Positions 35,035 to 43,793 of a DNA stretch of 64,000 nucleotides are shown in pieces. This DNA comes from Acidobacteriaceae bacterium (GTDB lineage Bacteria; Acidobacteriota; Terriglobia; Terriglobales; Acidobacteriaceae). The translations under genes were made by a program, and so were the position numbers. How positions within the stretch are numbered: position 1 is the first letter of the stretch; each line of letters begins with the position of its first letter. The DNA lies in the NCBI GenBank assembly GCA_003134655.1, contig PLBY01000045.1, forward strand, positions 206,322 to 270,321, read 5' to 3'. The notes beneath the pieces are model-generated. The model saw only the letters and a list, made by a program, of their open reading frames with translations. It was not told the DNA's origin and did no database searches.

Positions 35035-35627
35035 TCAGACTACTCCGGGGCGGCCGCCGACCCGCCAGCGACGACACTTTGGGCCCGATTTCTATGTACT
35101 GAGTTATGAACTCACAACTGGCCAGCAGAATCAAGTCCTTCCGCGGGTCACAGGCAGGCGGGATGGAGCTGCCACTATGTTGGCAAGCCCATTTGTGAAC
35201 CAGTGATTACTTTGGTTGCAAGCGGCCTGCCAACTTTTTGCGGTCTTCCACTTGCCAAGAGCGCGGGATTTGCCTAGCATCCAGATTGAAAGCCGGCCTG
35301 CCGGGTTGGTGATGACGGTAACCGATTTTTGAACCAATGCTGAATGAACGGGGACTCGACTCGAACTAGGATCCGGTGAGCAGCGCTCCGCCATGCGGAG
35401 ATGCCTAAAGGGTCTCGGCGGGTTCCCAACGTCTACCGACGGGTTCATTCTCGGCCCGTCACACGGCCTAGTGGGTCGGCTTGCTTTCTTGTTTTGAGGT
35501 TATGTGGCGCGGGCGCCCTCGCCCGCGAATGCCGGTAGTGAAGATCACTCCGTCCATCGGGCATTGTCCCGTTCCCTGCTAAACTGGTTCCTGTAGCGAT
35601 TCCTATTTCCGCGCATCTAACGAAACA
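35035..35627. other. 593-base intergenic region, no recognised gene
   Basis: It separates the divergent histidine kinase and lgt genes. It has GC-rich stretches (GCCGGCCTGCCGGG near 35292; GGAGCGCTGC-like segments near 35380) and a REP-like hairpin at 35501-35527. I looked for tRNA, c-di-GMP riboswitch and 6S-like features and found none convincing. A structured RNA cannot be excluded. Confidence 0.45.
35501..35527. repeat. REP-like hairpin, inverted orientation, copy 5
   Basis: The tail is on the left here: TATGTGG, then CGCGGGCG (35508-35515), loop CCCT and CGCCCGCG (35520-35527). It is the reverse complement of the design at 14883-14912. Confidence 0.8.
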
Positions 35628-36491
35628 GTGTTCCCACAACTCTTTCATCTAGGGAAGTTTTTCCTGCCGACGTATGGATTCCTGGTTTCCTTGGGAGTCC
35701 TGATCGGACTATGGATAAGCGTGCGCAACTCCGAGCGCCTCGGAATCGACGGCGACAAAGCCTGGAACCTTGGCATTCTCGTCGTGCTCTGCGGCATTGT
35801 CGGGGCGAAGGTCCTCTACGTCGTCAACGAGTGGAGCTACTACTCGGCTCACCCCAGCGAGATTTTCAGCATCAACACGCTACAGGCGGGCGGAGTTTTC
35901 TCCGGTGGCCTGCTGGCCGCCTTCCTGGCAGCAGCCTGGTATGTCTGGAGGCACCACATGCCAGCTCTGGGAACGTGCGATGCCTTCGCACCCGGCCTCG
36001 CGCTGGGACACTCCATTGGCCGCATCGGATGCTTCGCCGCGGGATGCTGCTACGGCAAAGAGACGCATCACTGGTGGGGCGTGACCTTCCACAATCCGCT
36101 GGCGAACTCCATTACAGGAACGCCTCTGGGGATCCCGCTCGAGCCGACCCAGTTGTTTGAGTCAGCCGTGGAACTGGCGAACTTCTTCTTCCTGATGTGG
36201 CTGCTGAAGCACAGGAAATTCGACGGCCAGGTCATTGGCGCGTTCATGTTCATCTACGGGGTCGCCAGGTTTTTCCTCGAGTATCTGCGCGACGACCCGG
36301 GTCGCGGCTCCGTCTTCGGCGGCGCCATGACTGGCACGCAGTTGATCGCCGTTGGATTGGTGCTGGCCGGCGGATTGATCTGGTGGCTGCGTCCCGGCTC
36401 CAAGTCGGTTCCTGCGCAGCGGTCAGCGCGACCCGATAAAACACAAAACCAAGTTGAAACCGACAAGGCCCCGACCTCACGGTTCGTGTAA
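35628..36491 (+). CDS. lgt: Prolipoprotein diacylglyceryl transferase
   Basis: Lgt transfers diacylglycerol to the lipobox cysteine of prolipoproteins at the inner membrane. The 287-residue product has about seven membrane segments and the Lgt signature HSIGRIGCFAAGCCYG, with GAKVLYVVNEW and the C-terminal FLEYLRDDPGRG block. The start is GTG at 35628. The last about 30 residues are a charged, non-conserved tail. RlpA, coded in this window, is a predicted client. Confidence 0.95.
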   Translation: MFPQLFHLGKFFLPTYGFLVSLGVLIGLWISVRNSERLGIDGDKAWNLGILVVLCGIVGAKVLYVVNEWSYYSAHPSEIFSINTLQAGGVFSGGLLAAFLAAAWYVWRHHMPALGTCDAFAPGLALGHSIGRIGCFAAGCCYGKETHHWWGVTFHNPLANSITGTPLGIPLEPTQLFESAVELANFFFLMWLLKHRKFDGQVIGAFMFIYGVARFFLEYLRDDPGRGSVFGGAMTGTQLIAVGLVLAGGLIWWLRPGSKSVPAQRSARPDKTQNQVETDKAPTSRFV

Positions 36492-36521
36492 CCGCGACCC
36501 CTGCCTTCGTTGATCCGACGA

Positions 36522-37298
36522 TCAGGGTTGTGGAAGGGCCGCTACCGTGGCGGGCTGGGGTTCCACGCGCAGGCGAACCAGAGTCTCGACCTGCGTCCAC
36601 AGGCGGGGATCGCATTGACTCTGCAAATGGCTGGGGGAGAAGGTATGTTGGAACCATGAGCCCCCCTCGCATTGCACGGGATCTTTCCGGTAATCGAAGC
36701 GGTAGTTGCCGAGGATTTGCGTCTTGGAATCGTCCGCCGCGGTGATCAGCGAGCGGCCGTGAACAAAGCCATGGGGTTGGTAGAAGTTCACCGCCGCGGC
36801 GACATTCCTGGGAATGACCTTGTCCCTCTGCCAGGGTTTGGCGACGCTGTCGACTTGCACGGTGAGCAAGACGGGGATGCCCGCGCGATTCAGTTCCCGG
36901 GACAGCATCACAACAGCCGACGCTCCCCAACTATGGCCGAAGAGAATGATGTGCGCCTGCGCTTTTTCCTCGTCGCTCAGGACGCCGTCATGATTGGTGT
37001 CGAGCAGGCGCAGGATGGTCTCGTAGGCTATTTTCCGGTGCCGGTTCTCGAAAACCTGGATCGATGCGCCCTTCGGCAGTTCCTGCTGAAGTTTGTGCGC
37101 AAGCCGCACGGGCCCGTGGAGCGGATCGTCGTGGCGCACGAATCCACCGGCAAACCCGATGAGGATGAAGGACGTTGTCGAGGGAAGGTTGGCCACGGCT
37201 CCGTCGGCGGCTGCCAACAACGGTGTTGCCCCAGCCAGCGTTGCAAGGATCGCACCGAGCGTCGCCGGCAACATCGAGAATCGCGCGAAGCGGGACAC
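36522..37298 (-). CDS. Secreted alpha/beta-hydrolase-like protein with EF-hand insert
   Basis: The 258-residue product begins with an export signal (MLPATLGAILATLAGATPLLAAA). SFILIGFAGGF may be the oxyanion-hole strand, and IILFGHSWGASAVVMLS carries a GxSxG nucleophile elbow (Ser123), as in lipases and esterases. Between them, residues 100-111 (DTNHDGVLSDEE) form a textbook EF-hand calcium loop, with Asp at 1, 3-like Asn, Asp at 5 and Glu at 12. The expected Asp and His of the triad are not obvious; HGFVHGRSL may hold the His. Function is unknown. It is convergent with lgt. Confidence 0.8.
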   Translation of the reverse strand: MSRFARFSMLPATLGAILATLAGATPLLAAADGAVANLPSTTSFILIGFAGGFVRHDDPLHGPVRLAHKLQQELPKGASIQVFENRHRKIAYETILRLLDTNHDGVLSDEEKAQAHIILFGHSWGASAVVMLSRELNRAGIPVLLTVQVDSVAKPWQRDKVIPRNVAAAVNFYQPHGFVHGRSLITAADDSKTQILGNYRFDYRKDPVQCEGGSWFQHTFSPSHLQSQCDPRLWTQVETLVRLRVEPQPATVAALPQP

Positions 37299-37550
37299 GC
37301 GGGCTCCTGGCTACTTTATGAGATGATTGACGCCAGCACAGGGATTCGGCAAAAACCGGCCTGATTTTTTGTCTTCCCAGCTACTTGCCGATGGCGGGCG
37401 AAAAGCCTTAACTGGCAGGGATTCTGGCCTATTCAAACCCGGAGGCAAGTCTACACCCACTGTCAAGCTCTGGCGTTAAAATCAGCTAAGGCGGCGATCA
37501 GGTCAACTTCCCCGCCCCGCAGCACCACTCCCTCACTCGTGGGCCCGCTC

Positions 37551-38195
37551 CTACTTCCGCATTTTCTTTGAAACGAAAGGGTTTCCGTCAAGAAGGTAGC
37601 GCCATGGCTTGTCCGCAGCTTTGGTGATGCCGATGCGGCGAGTCGCTTGAATGCCTCGGGCACGATATCCGTCGTCGCCGATCCATAGACTGCTGGTGGC
37701 GCTCGCAAGATCGCACCCGTTGTCGCGGTCGCGGGTAATGCCGAAGGCTTCAGAGAGGCGTCCCGGACCGCTGGTGAGCTTGCGCAGGTCTTCGGGGCCG
37801 TGGATTTCGATATCGCGGGCCCGGGCCATCTCGTCCATCCCGGAAAGCGGCTCCAGGGCGCGGAACAAAACGCCTCCGGCGCGGCCTTCGGGTTCGCAGG
37901 AAACATTGAGGCAGTAGTGGTTGCCGTAGATGAAGTACACGTAGGCGTGGCCGGGCGGCCCAAACAGCACGGAGGTCCGGGCGGTATTGCCGGCAGCGGA
38001 GTGGGCAGCGGGATCGTTCTCGCCGAGGTAGGCTTCGACTTCCACGATGCGGGCGGTGAGGCGGGTGCGGGCTGCTTGCCGGATGAGAATTTTCCCCAGA
38101 AGTTCACGCGCGACGCGGCGCGGATCGCGGCTGAAGAAAACGCGATCCAAAGGGTGGATCTGGGCGGTCTGCGTCAGGGCGTGCGACTCAGGCAT
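37551..38195 (-). CDS. 3-methyladenine DNA glycosylase (AAG/MPG type)
   Basis: This enzyme excises alkylated and deaminated purines. The 214-residue product shows the AAG pattern: FFSRDPRRVARELLGKIL, RIVEVEAYLGENDPAAHSAAGNTARTSVLFGPPGHAYVYFIYGNHYCLNV (with the conserved catalytic Glu in VEVEAY), GGVLFRALEP and TSGPGRLSEAFGI. Length is usual. The 37299-37550 spacer downstream has no recognised gene. Confidence 0.93.
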   Translation of the reverse strand: MPESHALTQTAQIHPLDRVFFSRDPRRVARELLGKILIRQAARTRLTARIVEVEAYLGENDPAAHSAAGNTARTSVLFGPPGHAYVYFIYGNHYCLNVSCEPEGRAGGVLFRALEPLSGMDEMARARDIEIHGPEDLRKLTSGPGRLSEAFGITRDRDNGCDLASATSSLWIGDDGYRARGIQATRRIGITKAADKPWRYLLDGNPFVSKKMRK

Positions 38196-38239
38196 GCGTG
38201 GGGAATTTTAAATGTAAGAGTTGCGGACTGTCGGCCTCG

Positions 38240-38317
38240 GGACCCCAGCGGCTAAAGCCGAGATTCAAAACTGCAGCTAGAGATCGCAGCGCTAAAAGCG
38301 CTGCGCCACCCAAAAAC
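38240..38317. repeat. CTAAAGC/GCAGCGCT hairpin element, intergenic
   Basis: CCCAGCGGCTAAAGCCGAG is followed by GCAGCGCT, AAA, AGCGCTGC and GCCACCCAAAAACC. It lies between two minus-strand genes. Confidence 0.85.
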
Positions 38318-38367
38318 CTTTGGCACGCCGCAGTAGCGTCAACACTAGCGCACACGTCGGGAGCAGG

Positions 38368-38931
38368 CTAGATCGGTCGGGGCTGCGTGTTTCTCGCCGA
38401 GGTCACATTGGACGGCGTGTCGTCGAAGGACCGGCCGGGCTCGAAAGCAACCTTCTCGTGCTTCGTGCCTACTTTGCGGATCACGTCGTGCCAGCCATCG
38501 TCCCAGTTAATGCGGGCCTCGCCGTCGACGAGAGTCCAGGTGCCGTGGGACGCGCCGATCGACTTCTTTGCCGTTCCGTCTTCGTCGAGCGTGATGAAGA
38601 AGTGGCCGCCATTGCCCTCGCCGACTTCCCACTTGCCCACGAAGTGCCGGCGTCCGGGGGTCATCGCGGTTTCCGGCGGGCCGAATTCAATGCGGTCAAT
38701 GTCGGCGGGAATTTTTTCGCGGTGGCCGTCCTTATACACGATCACGGCTGGGGCCTTTAGGTCGATGCGCGCGACCGCGGTGGCAGCTACGCTCTGGCGG
38801 TGGCCGTCTTTGTAGACGATCACGATGGAGTCGCGGTCGTCGGCGGGAGAAGGCGCCGGTTTTGCGGCGGCGCCCGCTAAAGTGAGCAGCAGGATTCCAG
38901 GAACTGCAACGACTCGCATGAGACCGAGCAT
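38368..38931 (-). CDS. Small secreted protein with duplicated YKDGH strand
   Basis: The ATG at 38931 follows GGAGGAAATC, so I prefer it to the upstream ATG at 38973. The signal peptide is MLGLMRVVAVPGILLLTLAGAAA. Two near-identical beta-strand repeats follow (SIVIVYKDGHRQSV and AVIVYKDGHREKI). The second half (RRHFVGKWEVGEGNGGHFFITLDEDGTAKKS ... ARINWDDGWHDVIRKV) looks like a small lipocalin-like or beta-sandwich domain. It is 187 residues long and of unknown function. Confidence 0.75.
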   Translation of the reverse strand: MLGLMRVVAVPGILLLTLAGAAAKPAPSPADDRDSIVIVYKDGHRQSVAATAVARIDLKAPAVIVYKDGHREKIPADIDRIEFGPPETAMTPGRRHFVGKWEVGEGNGGHFFITLDEDGTAKKSIGASHGTWTLVDGEARINWDDGWHDVIRKVGTKHEKVAFEPGRSFDDTPSNVTSARNTQPRPI

Positions 38932-39026
38932 GATTTCCTCCGGAAACGGGAGAGCGGAACACAACTCCCCCATGTATTGATACGAAGGGGAGACGGGATT
39001 AGTTCCCGCTGCTTCGCTCCCTCTTG

Positions 39027-39058
39027 CAGCGGGACCCAGGGGCCAAAGCCCCTGTGGT
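39027..39058. repeat. CAGGGG...CCCCTG hairpin
   Basis: CAGGGG-CCAAAG-CCCCTG is flanked by GGGACC and TGTGGTCATT. It resembles the first hairpin of the CTAAAGC family with CCAAAG in the loop. Confidence 0.6.
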
Positions 39059-39120
39059 CATTGTCGTTCATTCGCAACCTCGGGGGCCGCGGTTTCCCAA
39101 ACCTGTTTCTGGAAACAATG

Positions 39121-39942
39121 TCAGAGGCTGCGGAAACGGTCTTTGACTTCGCGGACGAACTCCATAAACTTCGGCTGGGTGATGATCTGGGGATGCCAGC
39201 AGAGGTCGCGTTCGACCAGGTCGTATGTCTCGACGATGTGCGAGCCGGGCAGGGGATTGCCCTTGGCGTCGTGATCGCGTCCCATCAGCCAGATATGGTC
39301 GGCGACGGCCGAGGCGGCGGTAATGTCGTGCGTGACCACGATGATGGTGTTGAGTTCATCCATGTTCGCGACCTTCTGGATCAGTTCGCTGGTTTTTTCC
39401 AGCATGAGCAGGTCGAGACCGCTGAAGGGTTCGTCCATTAGAAGGAAGTGGTCGGAGCAGAGGATTTGCTGGATGATGGCGCAGCGCTGGCGTTGCCCGC
39501 CGGAGAGTTGAACCGGGTAAAGGCGCGCCTTGTCGACGAGATCGAAGTCGGTCAGATACTGGATGACTTTATCGCGCGCGGTCTTGTCGTCTTTTTCTTT
39601 CTGGCGCGCCGCGAGCAGCAGGTTCGACATCACGGTGCGATGCTCGAACAAGGGATAGTCTTGCGCGACCACGCCGACCTCGCCGGGTTGCACCGGGCGA
39701 TCGAGACCGTTGATGGTGACGCGTCCGGATGTGGGCTTGTTCAGTCCAGCAATGATGCGGAATAGCTGCGTCTTGCCGATGCCGCTGGGGCCGAGGAATC
39801 CCACGACCTGCCCCTGAACGTGATCGGAACAGACGATGTCTCTGATCTCGGCGCTGACGTGTTTGAGGATCGGACGGCCGTCGTATTCGAGGGAGACGTC
39901 CTCAACCTTCAGCAGCGTTTTTCCGTAGGTGTACGTGGCCAT
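39121..39942 (-). CDS. ABC transporter ATP-binding protein of the ABC-OmpA cluster
   Basis: The 273-residue ATPase has Walker A GPSGIGKT, Q-loop VVAQDYPLF, signature LSGGQRQR, Walker B HFLLMDEP and H-loop VVTHDI. It resembles the NitT/TauT (SsuB) type but has an N-terminal extra strand and a C-terminal segment (LVERDLCWHPQIITQPKFME) that I do not recognise. The start at ATG 39942 lies nine bases before the end of the upstream permease gene. It is the last gene of the five-gene cluster 44480-39121. Confidence 0.88.
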   Translation of the reverse strand: MATYTYGKTLLKVEDVSLEYDGRPILKHVSAEIRDIVCSDHVQGQVVGFLGPSGIGKTQLFRIIAGLNKPTSGRVTINGLDRPVQPGEVGVVAQDYPLFEHRTVMSNLLLAARQKEKDDKTARDKVIQYLTDFDLVDKARLYPVQLSGGQRQRCAIIQQILCSDHFLLMDEPFSGLDLLMLEKTSELIQKVANMDELNTIIVVTHDITAASAVADHIWLMGRDHDAKGNPLPGSHIVETYDLVERDLCWHPQIITQPKFMEFVREVKDRFRSL

Positions 39943-39950
39943 GATGTCGT

Positions 39951-40736
39951 TTACTTCCGCTCCAAAGTCAGATCCGCGTACGGACAGAAAACCTCGCGCA
40001 GCAGCCCGATGGCATAATCCTGTCCGAGGCCCAGCAGCAAAATGGTCAACTGAATGGCGAACACCGCGGGCAGATGAAAATGCTTGTTCTGATTGAGCAG
40101 CATGGCCCCCACTCCGCCTTCGGAGCGGGAGATGCCTTCGACCATGGTCAGCATCATCCATCCCATGGCAGCGTTCTGGCGCAGAACTTCGAAGGCCTTG
40201 TCCGCCTGCCCGATTACGACGACTTCGTAGACGACGCGCCATTCGCCCATGCGCAGCGTTCGCGCCAGATCAAACCTCTCTTTGGGAATGCTGGCGACCA
40301 CTTCGGCCATGCCGGTGAGAAAGAATACCGACACAGAAAAGACCAGCAGATAAAGTTTCTCCTCGTGTCCCGTGGTGGCCATCAGGGCGAAGAAGAACGT
40401 CAGGCCGACCATCGAGAGGAAGCGCAGCTTGCTGAGCAGGGTGACGATGGGACGAAAGAAAGGGATGACCGTGAGGTAGGCCATCAGAAGCGACAGGACG
40501 GTCGCGACGGCGATCGCCTCTAGATTCAGAACGAAGCTGGTGATCAGCTCGCTGCCCAGGCCTTGCATCCACATTTCGCCGAGAGCCTGCCAGACTTCTT
40601 TCGGCTTGGGCAGGAAGACAGTTGGCGAAAAAGCCCAGATGAAAAACAGCAGCAGCAACTGGAATCCCACCAGCCACCGGACGGTTTGTTTGGAGATCAC
40701 CCGATTGGGTGATAAGACCTCAATCGCCTGATTCAT
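39951..40736 (-). CDS. ABC transporter permease (SsuC/TauC-like)
   Basis: The 261-residue product has about six membrane segments (LLLLFFIWAFSPTVFL, FFRPIVTLLSKLRFLSMVGLTFFFALM, LLVFSVSVFFLTGMAEVVAS) and an EAA-type coupling loop (FDLARTLRMGEWRVVYEVVV), as in binding-protein-dependent permeases of the sulfonate/nitrate class. It lies nine bases from the ATPase gene and 150 bases from the substrate-binding/OmpA gene, with a repeat between. Confidence 0.87.
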   Translation of the reverse strand: MNQAIEVLSPNRVISKQTVRWLVGFQLLLLFFIWAFSPTVFLPKPKEVWQALGEMWMQGLGSELITSFVLNLEAIAVATVLSLLMAYLTVIPFFRPIVTLLSKLRFLSMVGLTFFFALMATTGHEEKLYLLVFSVSVFFLTGMAEVVASIPKERFDLARTLRMGEWRVVYEVVVIGQADKAFEVLRQNAAMGWMMLTMVEGISRSEGGVGAMLLNQNKHFHLPAVFAIQLTILLLGLGQDYAIGLLREVFCPYADLTLERK

Positions 40737-40781
40737 CAGTATTTGTCTTCGTCATCGTGCAATTTCGTACGCCGACACATT

Positions 40782-40870
40782 TTGTCATTTCGAGCGCAGC
40801 GAGAAATCTGCTTTTCGCTTGCTGCCGGCAGACAGCAGATTCCTCGTCGCTGCGCTCCTCGGAATGACAA
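40782..40870. repeat. Long GTCAT...ATGAC palindromic repeat, copy 3
   Basis: TTGTCATTTCGAGCGCAGCG at 40782 is matched by CGCTGCGCTCCTCGGAATGA ending near 40868. AGAAATCTGCT and AGCAGATTCCT form inner arms. It separates the OmpA-fusion gene from the permease gene of the same cluster. Confidence 0.82.
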
Positions 40871-40886
40871 GCTGCAACGTGTGCGT

Positions 40887-42680
40887 CTAGCTTCCGGACA
40901 ACGTGATCTCTACGCGGCGGTTGGCGGCCTTCCCGGCGGCCGTCTCATTGGTTGCCACCGGGTTTTGCGAGCCATGCCCGACAATCTTGAAGCGGTTGTC
41001 AGGGAAGTTGCGCGGCGCGTGCTTCTGCAGCCAGTCTTTCACTGCAGCGGCACGGGCATCGGAGAGCGCCTGATTCACGCCCTCGCTGCCGGTGTTGTCG
41101 GTGTAGCCGTCAACCTGAATAAACAGGCCGGTGATGGCGAGAGAGTCCTTCAGTTCCGACATGGTTCGCACGCCTTCGGTGGTAAACGTTGCCTTACCGG
41201 TGTCGAAGTTGATGGAGTACGAGCGCTTCGAAACCACCGGGCCGGACTGATTGGCGGCATACTGCGGGGCTTCGCCCTCGGCGCCGCCACTGCTCATGCG
41301 CGCCTGCGCTCCAGTGATGAAAGACTTGTCTTCGATGTCTTTCACGTCAGGGATCGGCGTGTCTTTGAACAGCGCGGGATATTGCTGGGTCGCGATGTTG
41401 GCGAAGACAGTGTAGGTCGAACGGAAGTTGTCGTTAGTGCCAGGCTCGAGGCCGAAGAGAATGAGGTTGTCGGCGAGGTTGTTGACCGTCGATCCGCCGA
41501 GGTCCACTTTCAGGCCCTGCGCGTCGGTCTCAGTCACGCCTTTGTAGTACTTGTACCAGTAGGCTTCATCCTGATCGGAATAAACCTTGGCGCTGATGGC
41601 GGATGCCTTGTGCAACACCTGATCGAACGCTTTGACCTGGTCGCCGGCTTCGAATGTCGCTGCGAGCATGCCTTCGATCTCGGCGCGATTACGCTCGAAG
41701 AAGTTCTTGGGACCGAGAATGACGGCGGGCATCTGCGAGCGATATTGTTTGGAACTGACGACTTTGATCAGCCCGCCCTTGCCTTTGGCGACCGTGACGT
41801 CGCCCGGGGTCCAGGTCACCACGGCATTCACGCAGACGCGCTTGGTTTCGCCGGTGAGATGTCCGTCTTTCACGACTTTGCGGTCTTCGCATTTGCCGGC
41901 AACATAGTCGGCGGCGGCCACGTTGTAGTCGGAGGCGTTGAGCCAGTTGACTGCGTCTGGATCCCACGTCTTTTCGTCCGGATTGTTCTTGATGTTATTG
42001 TCGCCTTCCCACTTCTGGGCGATGTTCCAGTCGCCGTCACGCAGCACGCCTTCGACCAGCAGGCCTTTCGCGTCCTGGGGATTGCTCTTGACCCCGGGCG
42101 GCGCCATCAGGGAGTCTTCGCCGCGGCTGTAGCCGGTTGCGCCAATCACCTTGGCCTGGAATTCGTTGCCAAGTTTCTTCAGTTGCGGGTTGATCGCGGC
42201 GAGGAACTGTCCCGAGCCATCGCCCATGATGACCACGAAGTTCGCGCCGTTGGAGCACTGCGACGAACCGCTGGAGATCTCGCGGGCGCAGGCGATCAGG
42301 TCTTCCTGCATTTTGCCGGTGTCATCCTGGCGGACGAGCATCAGGTTGACGCCGTGTTTTTCCATCAGCGAGCCCTTGGTCGTGTTCGTCCCGCCGTTGG
42401 CGTAGATCATGTTGATCTGCGCGTTCCATTCCCAGATTTCGCCACGGATCAAAGTCGCGGGCACGCTCGCGGCAGTCGCGGCGGGAAGCGCTACTGGTTC
42501 CACGTTTTGCACCAGCGCTTCTTTCACGTCCGGCAGGGCCGCCTTCTCGGGCACCAGCGCCTTCATGACGCCGGGAGTGGGAATCCAGCCAAGTTCCGCG
42601 GCCTTGCGCAGTCCAAACACAAAGCCTACGACGAGCAGAATGATCAGGATGATTTTCGGGCCAGTCTTAAGATGTGCCAT
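40887..42680 (-). CDS. Membrane-anchored substrate-binding protein fused to an OmpA domain
   Basis: From ATG 42680 (after GGGGAGGAAAC) the 597-residue product has one N-terminal membrane anchor (IILIILLVVGFVFGLRKAAEL) and a periplasmic substrate-binding-like region (about 80-440), with GEIWEWNAQINMIYANGGTN, VVIMGDGSGQFLAAINPQ and WLNASDYNVAAADYVAG. The C-terminal OmpA domain (about 480-597) shows INFDTGKATFTTEG, QVDGYTDNTGSEGVNQALSDARA and KAANRRVEITL, retaining the Asp and Arg that bind diaminopimelate in peptidoglycan. This architecture corresponds to what databases call phosphate-type ABC substrate-binding/OmpA proteins. The substrate is unknown. It would tie an ABC importer to the cell wall. 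Confidence 0.85.
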   Translation of the reverse strand: MAHLKTGPKIILIILLVVGFVFGLRKAAELGWIPTPGVMKALVPEKAALPDVKEALVQNVEPVALPAATAASVPATLIRGEIWEWNAQINMIYANGGTNTTKGSLMEKHGVNLMLVRQDDTGKMQEDLIACAREISSGSSQCSNGANFVVIMGDGSGQFLAAINPQLKKLGNEFQAKVIGATGYSRGEDSLMAPPGVKSNPQDAKGLLVEGVLRDGDWNIAQKWEGDNNIKNNPDEKTWDPDAVNWLNASDYNVAAADYVAGKCEDRKVVKDGHLTGETKRVCVNAVVTWTPGDVTVAKGKGGLIKVVSSKQYRSQMPAVILGPKNFFERNRAEIEGMLAATFEAGDQVKAFDQVLHKASAISAKVYSDQDEAYWYKYYKGVTETDAQGLKVDLGGSTVNNLADNLILFGLEPGTNDNFRSTYTVFANIATQQYPALFKDTPIPDVKDIEDKSFITGAQARMSSGGAEGEAPQYAANQSGPVVSKRSYSINFDTGKATFTTEGVRTMSELKDSLAITGLFIQVDGYTDNTGSEGVNQALSDARAAAVKDWLQKHAPRNFPDNRFKIVGHGSQNPVATNETAAGKAANRRVEITLSGS

Positions 42681-42725
42681 GCCTTGTTGTTTCCTCCCCG
42701 GATACAACTCGTGTTTCGAATCTCG

Positions 42726-43787
42726 TTACTTAAACATGTCTCCGTAGTCGCCCGCACTCTTGGCTGCGGGCGGAGCGTCGGCGCTCTTTCCGGCCGGAAC
42801 CGGCACCGGTGCCGCGGTTGCGCCCGGCAGCAGGAATGCCGTGTCGGTGGCGCCTGAAGTCAGCAGCTTCTTCTCGTAGGCGTCGAGCTTCTCGAGAGCT
42901 TCGGTTTCGACCGCGCCATTTTCCAGGTCGATCGTGTCCATGAAGTTCTGCGCCAGGCGCTGGAAGTCTTCCATTTCGCCCAGTTTGCGTCCCGCCTCTT
43001 CGGCGAGGTGCTCCATGGTCTGGTTGTAGAGTTCCTTTTCGTCGCCCGTGCCCTTGATGACAGCGAGTGCCGTGCGATAGGCGCGATAGGCAGTGTTGAT
43101 GGTCTTGTACTCGATCTCCGCCTGCCTGACTTCGTTGTCGGTGTCTTCGATGTAGAAGTCGATGTGGACCGCCCACTTGCTGAGCAGGTCGTAGATGTTC
43201 TGCAGCTTGCTCAGCAGTTGCTGGTAGCTGAGATTCGACTTCTGCAGACGTCCAGCCTGATTGGCCTTGGCCTTCATCTGCAGCGCCATGCGGAGTTGCT
43301 CGTTCTGGTCCGCGGTGCTGGTGGCGAGTTTCTTGGCGTGGGCCGCCAGACGCATGTTTTCATTGGCCATGGCCTGGTTCTTGTCGATGACGTTCTTCAG
43401 GTACTGGATCTGTCCGCTGACGTTGGAGATCTGCTGCGACATCACGTCGCGGCGCTTGCGCATCTGCGACAGATGATCTTTCAGAATGCCGATGGGATCG
43501 ATGTTGATGATCATCCCCGTAATCCACCGCATGAGCAATCGGAACAGGAGATGGGTGCGGCTGCTGAAAACGACGAACAGCACCGCCGCCAGAATCCCAG
43601 CCAGATAAATCATGTGCAACGTGTCGGCCAGCATCGAGACGATAAAGGGCACGATCTGGGCCCAGCCATAGACCGCGGCGGCCGCTGCCAGCGCGATGAA
43701 AATCATTCCGGTCTTGCCTTCCGGCCGCGACCAGAAAGACTTCAGATCATCGCCAAGACTCGTAGGGGTGGAAGGCGTTATGCTCAT
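42726..43787 (-). CDS. Inner-membrane coiled-coil protein of unknown function
   Basis: The 353-residue product has two or three N-terminal membrane segments (GMIFIALAAAAAVYGWAQIV; IYLAGILAAVLFVVFSS; a third about LMRWITGMIINID) followed by a long coiled coil (about 105-300, SQQISNVSGQIQYLKNVIDK, AKKLATSTADQNEQLRMALQ) and a Pro/Ala tail. No family is recognised. It is preceded by six bases from the upstream gene, with AAGGATGAAGAAC as the ribosome-binding region. It sits between the other coiled-coil gene and the OmpA-fusion gene, 45 bases from the latter. Confidence 0.8.
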   Translation of the reverse strand: MSITPSTPTSLGDDLKSFWSRPEGKTGMIFIALAAAAAVYGWAQIVPFIVSMLADTLHMIYLAGILAAVLFVVFSSRTHLLFRLLMRWITGMIINIDPIGILKDHLSQMRKRRDVMSQQISNVSGQIQYLKNVIDKNQAMANENMRLAAHAKKLATSTADQNEQLRMALQMKAKANQAGRLQKSNLSYQQLLSKLQNIYDLLSKWAVHIDFYIEDTDNEVRQAEIEYKTINTAYRAYRTALAVIKGTGDEKELYNQTMEHLAEEAGRKLGEMEDFQRLAQNFMDTIDLENGAVETEALEKLDAYEKKLLTSGATDTAFLLPGATAAPVPVPAGKSADAPPAAKSAGDYGDMFK

Positions 43788-43793
43788 TGTTCT

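Noticed and set aside
35340..35400. tRNA-like T-loop string (TTCGAGTC on the minus strand)
   Set aside because: The flanking bases do not pair as a T stem and no acceptor, D or anticodon stem can be built.
35131..35448. Minus-strand frame of 105 codons between the histidine kinase and lgt
   Set aside because: Composition is unlike a protein here, no domain is recognised and no ribosome-binding site is present.
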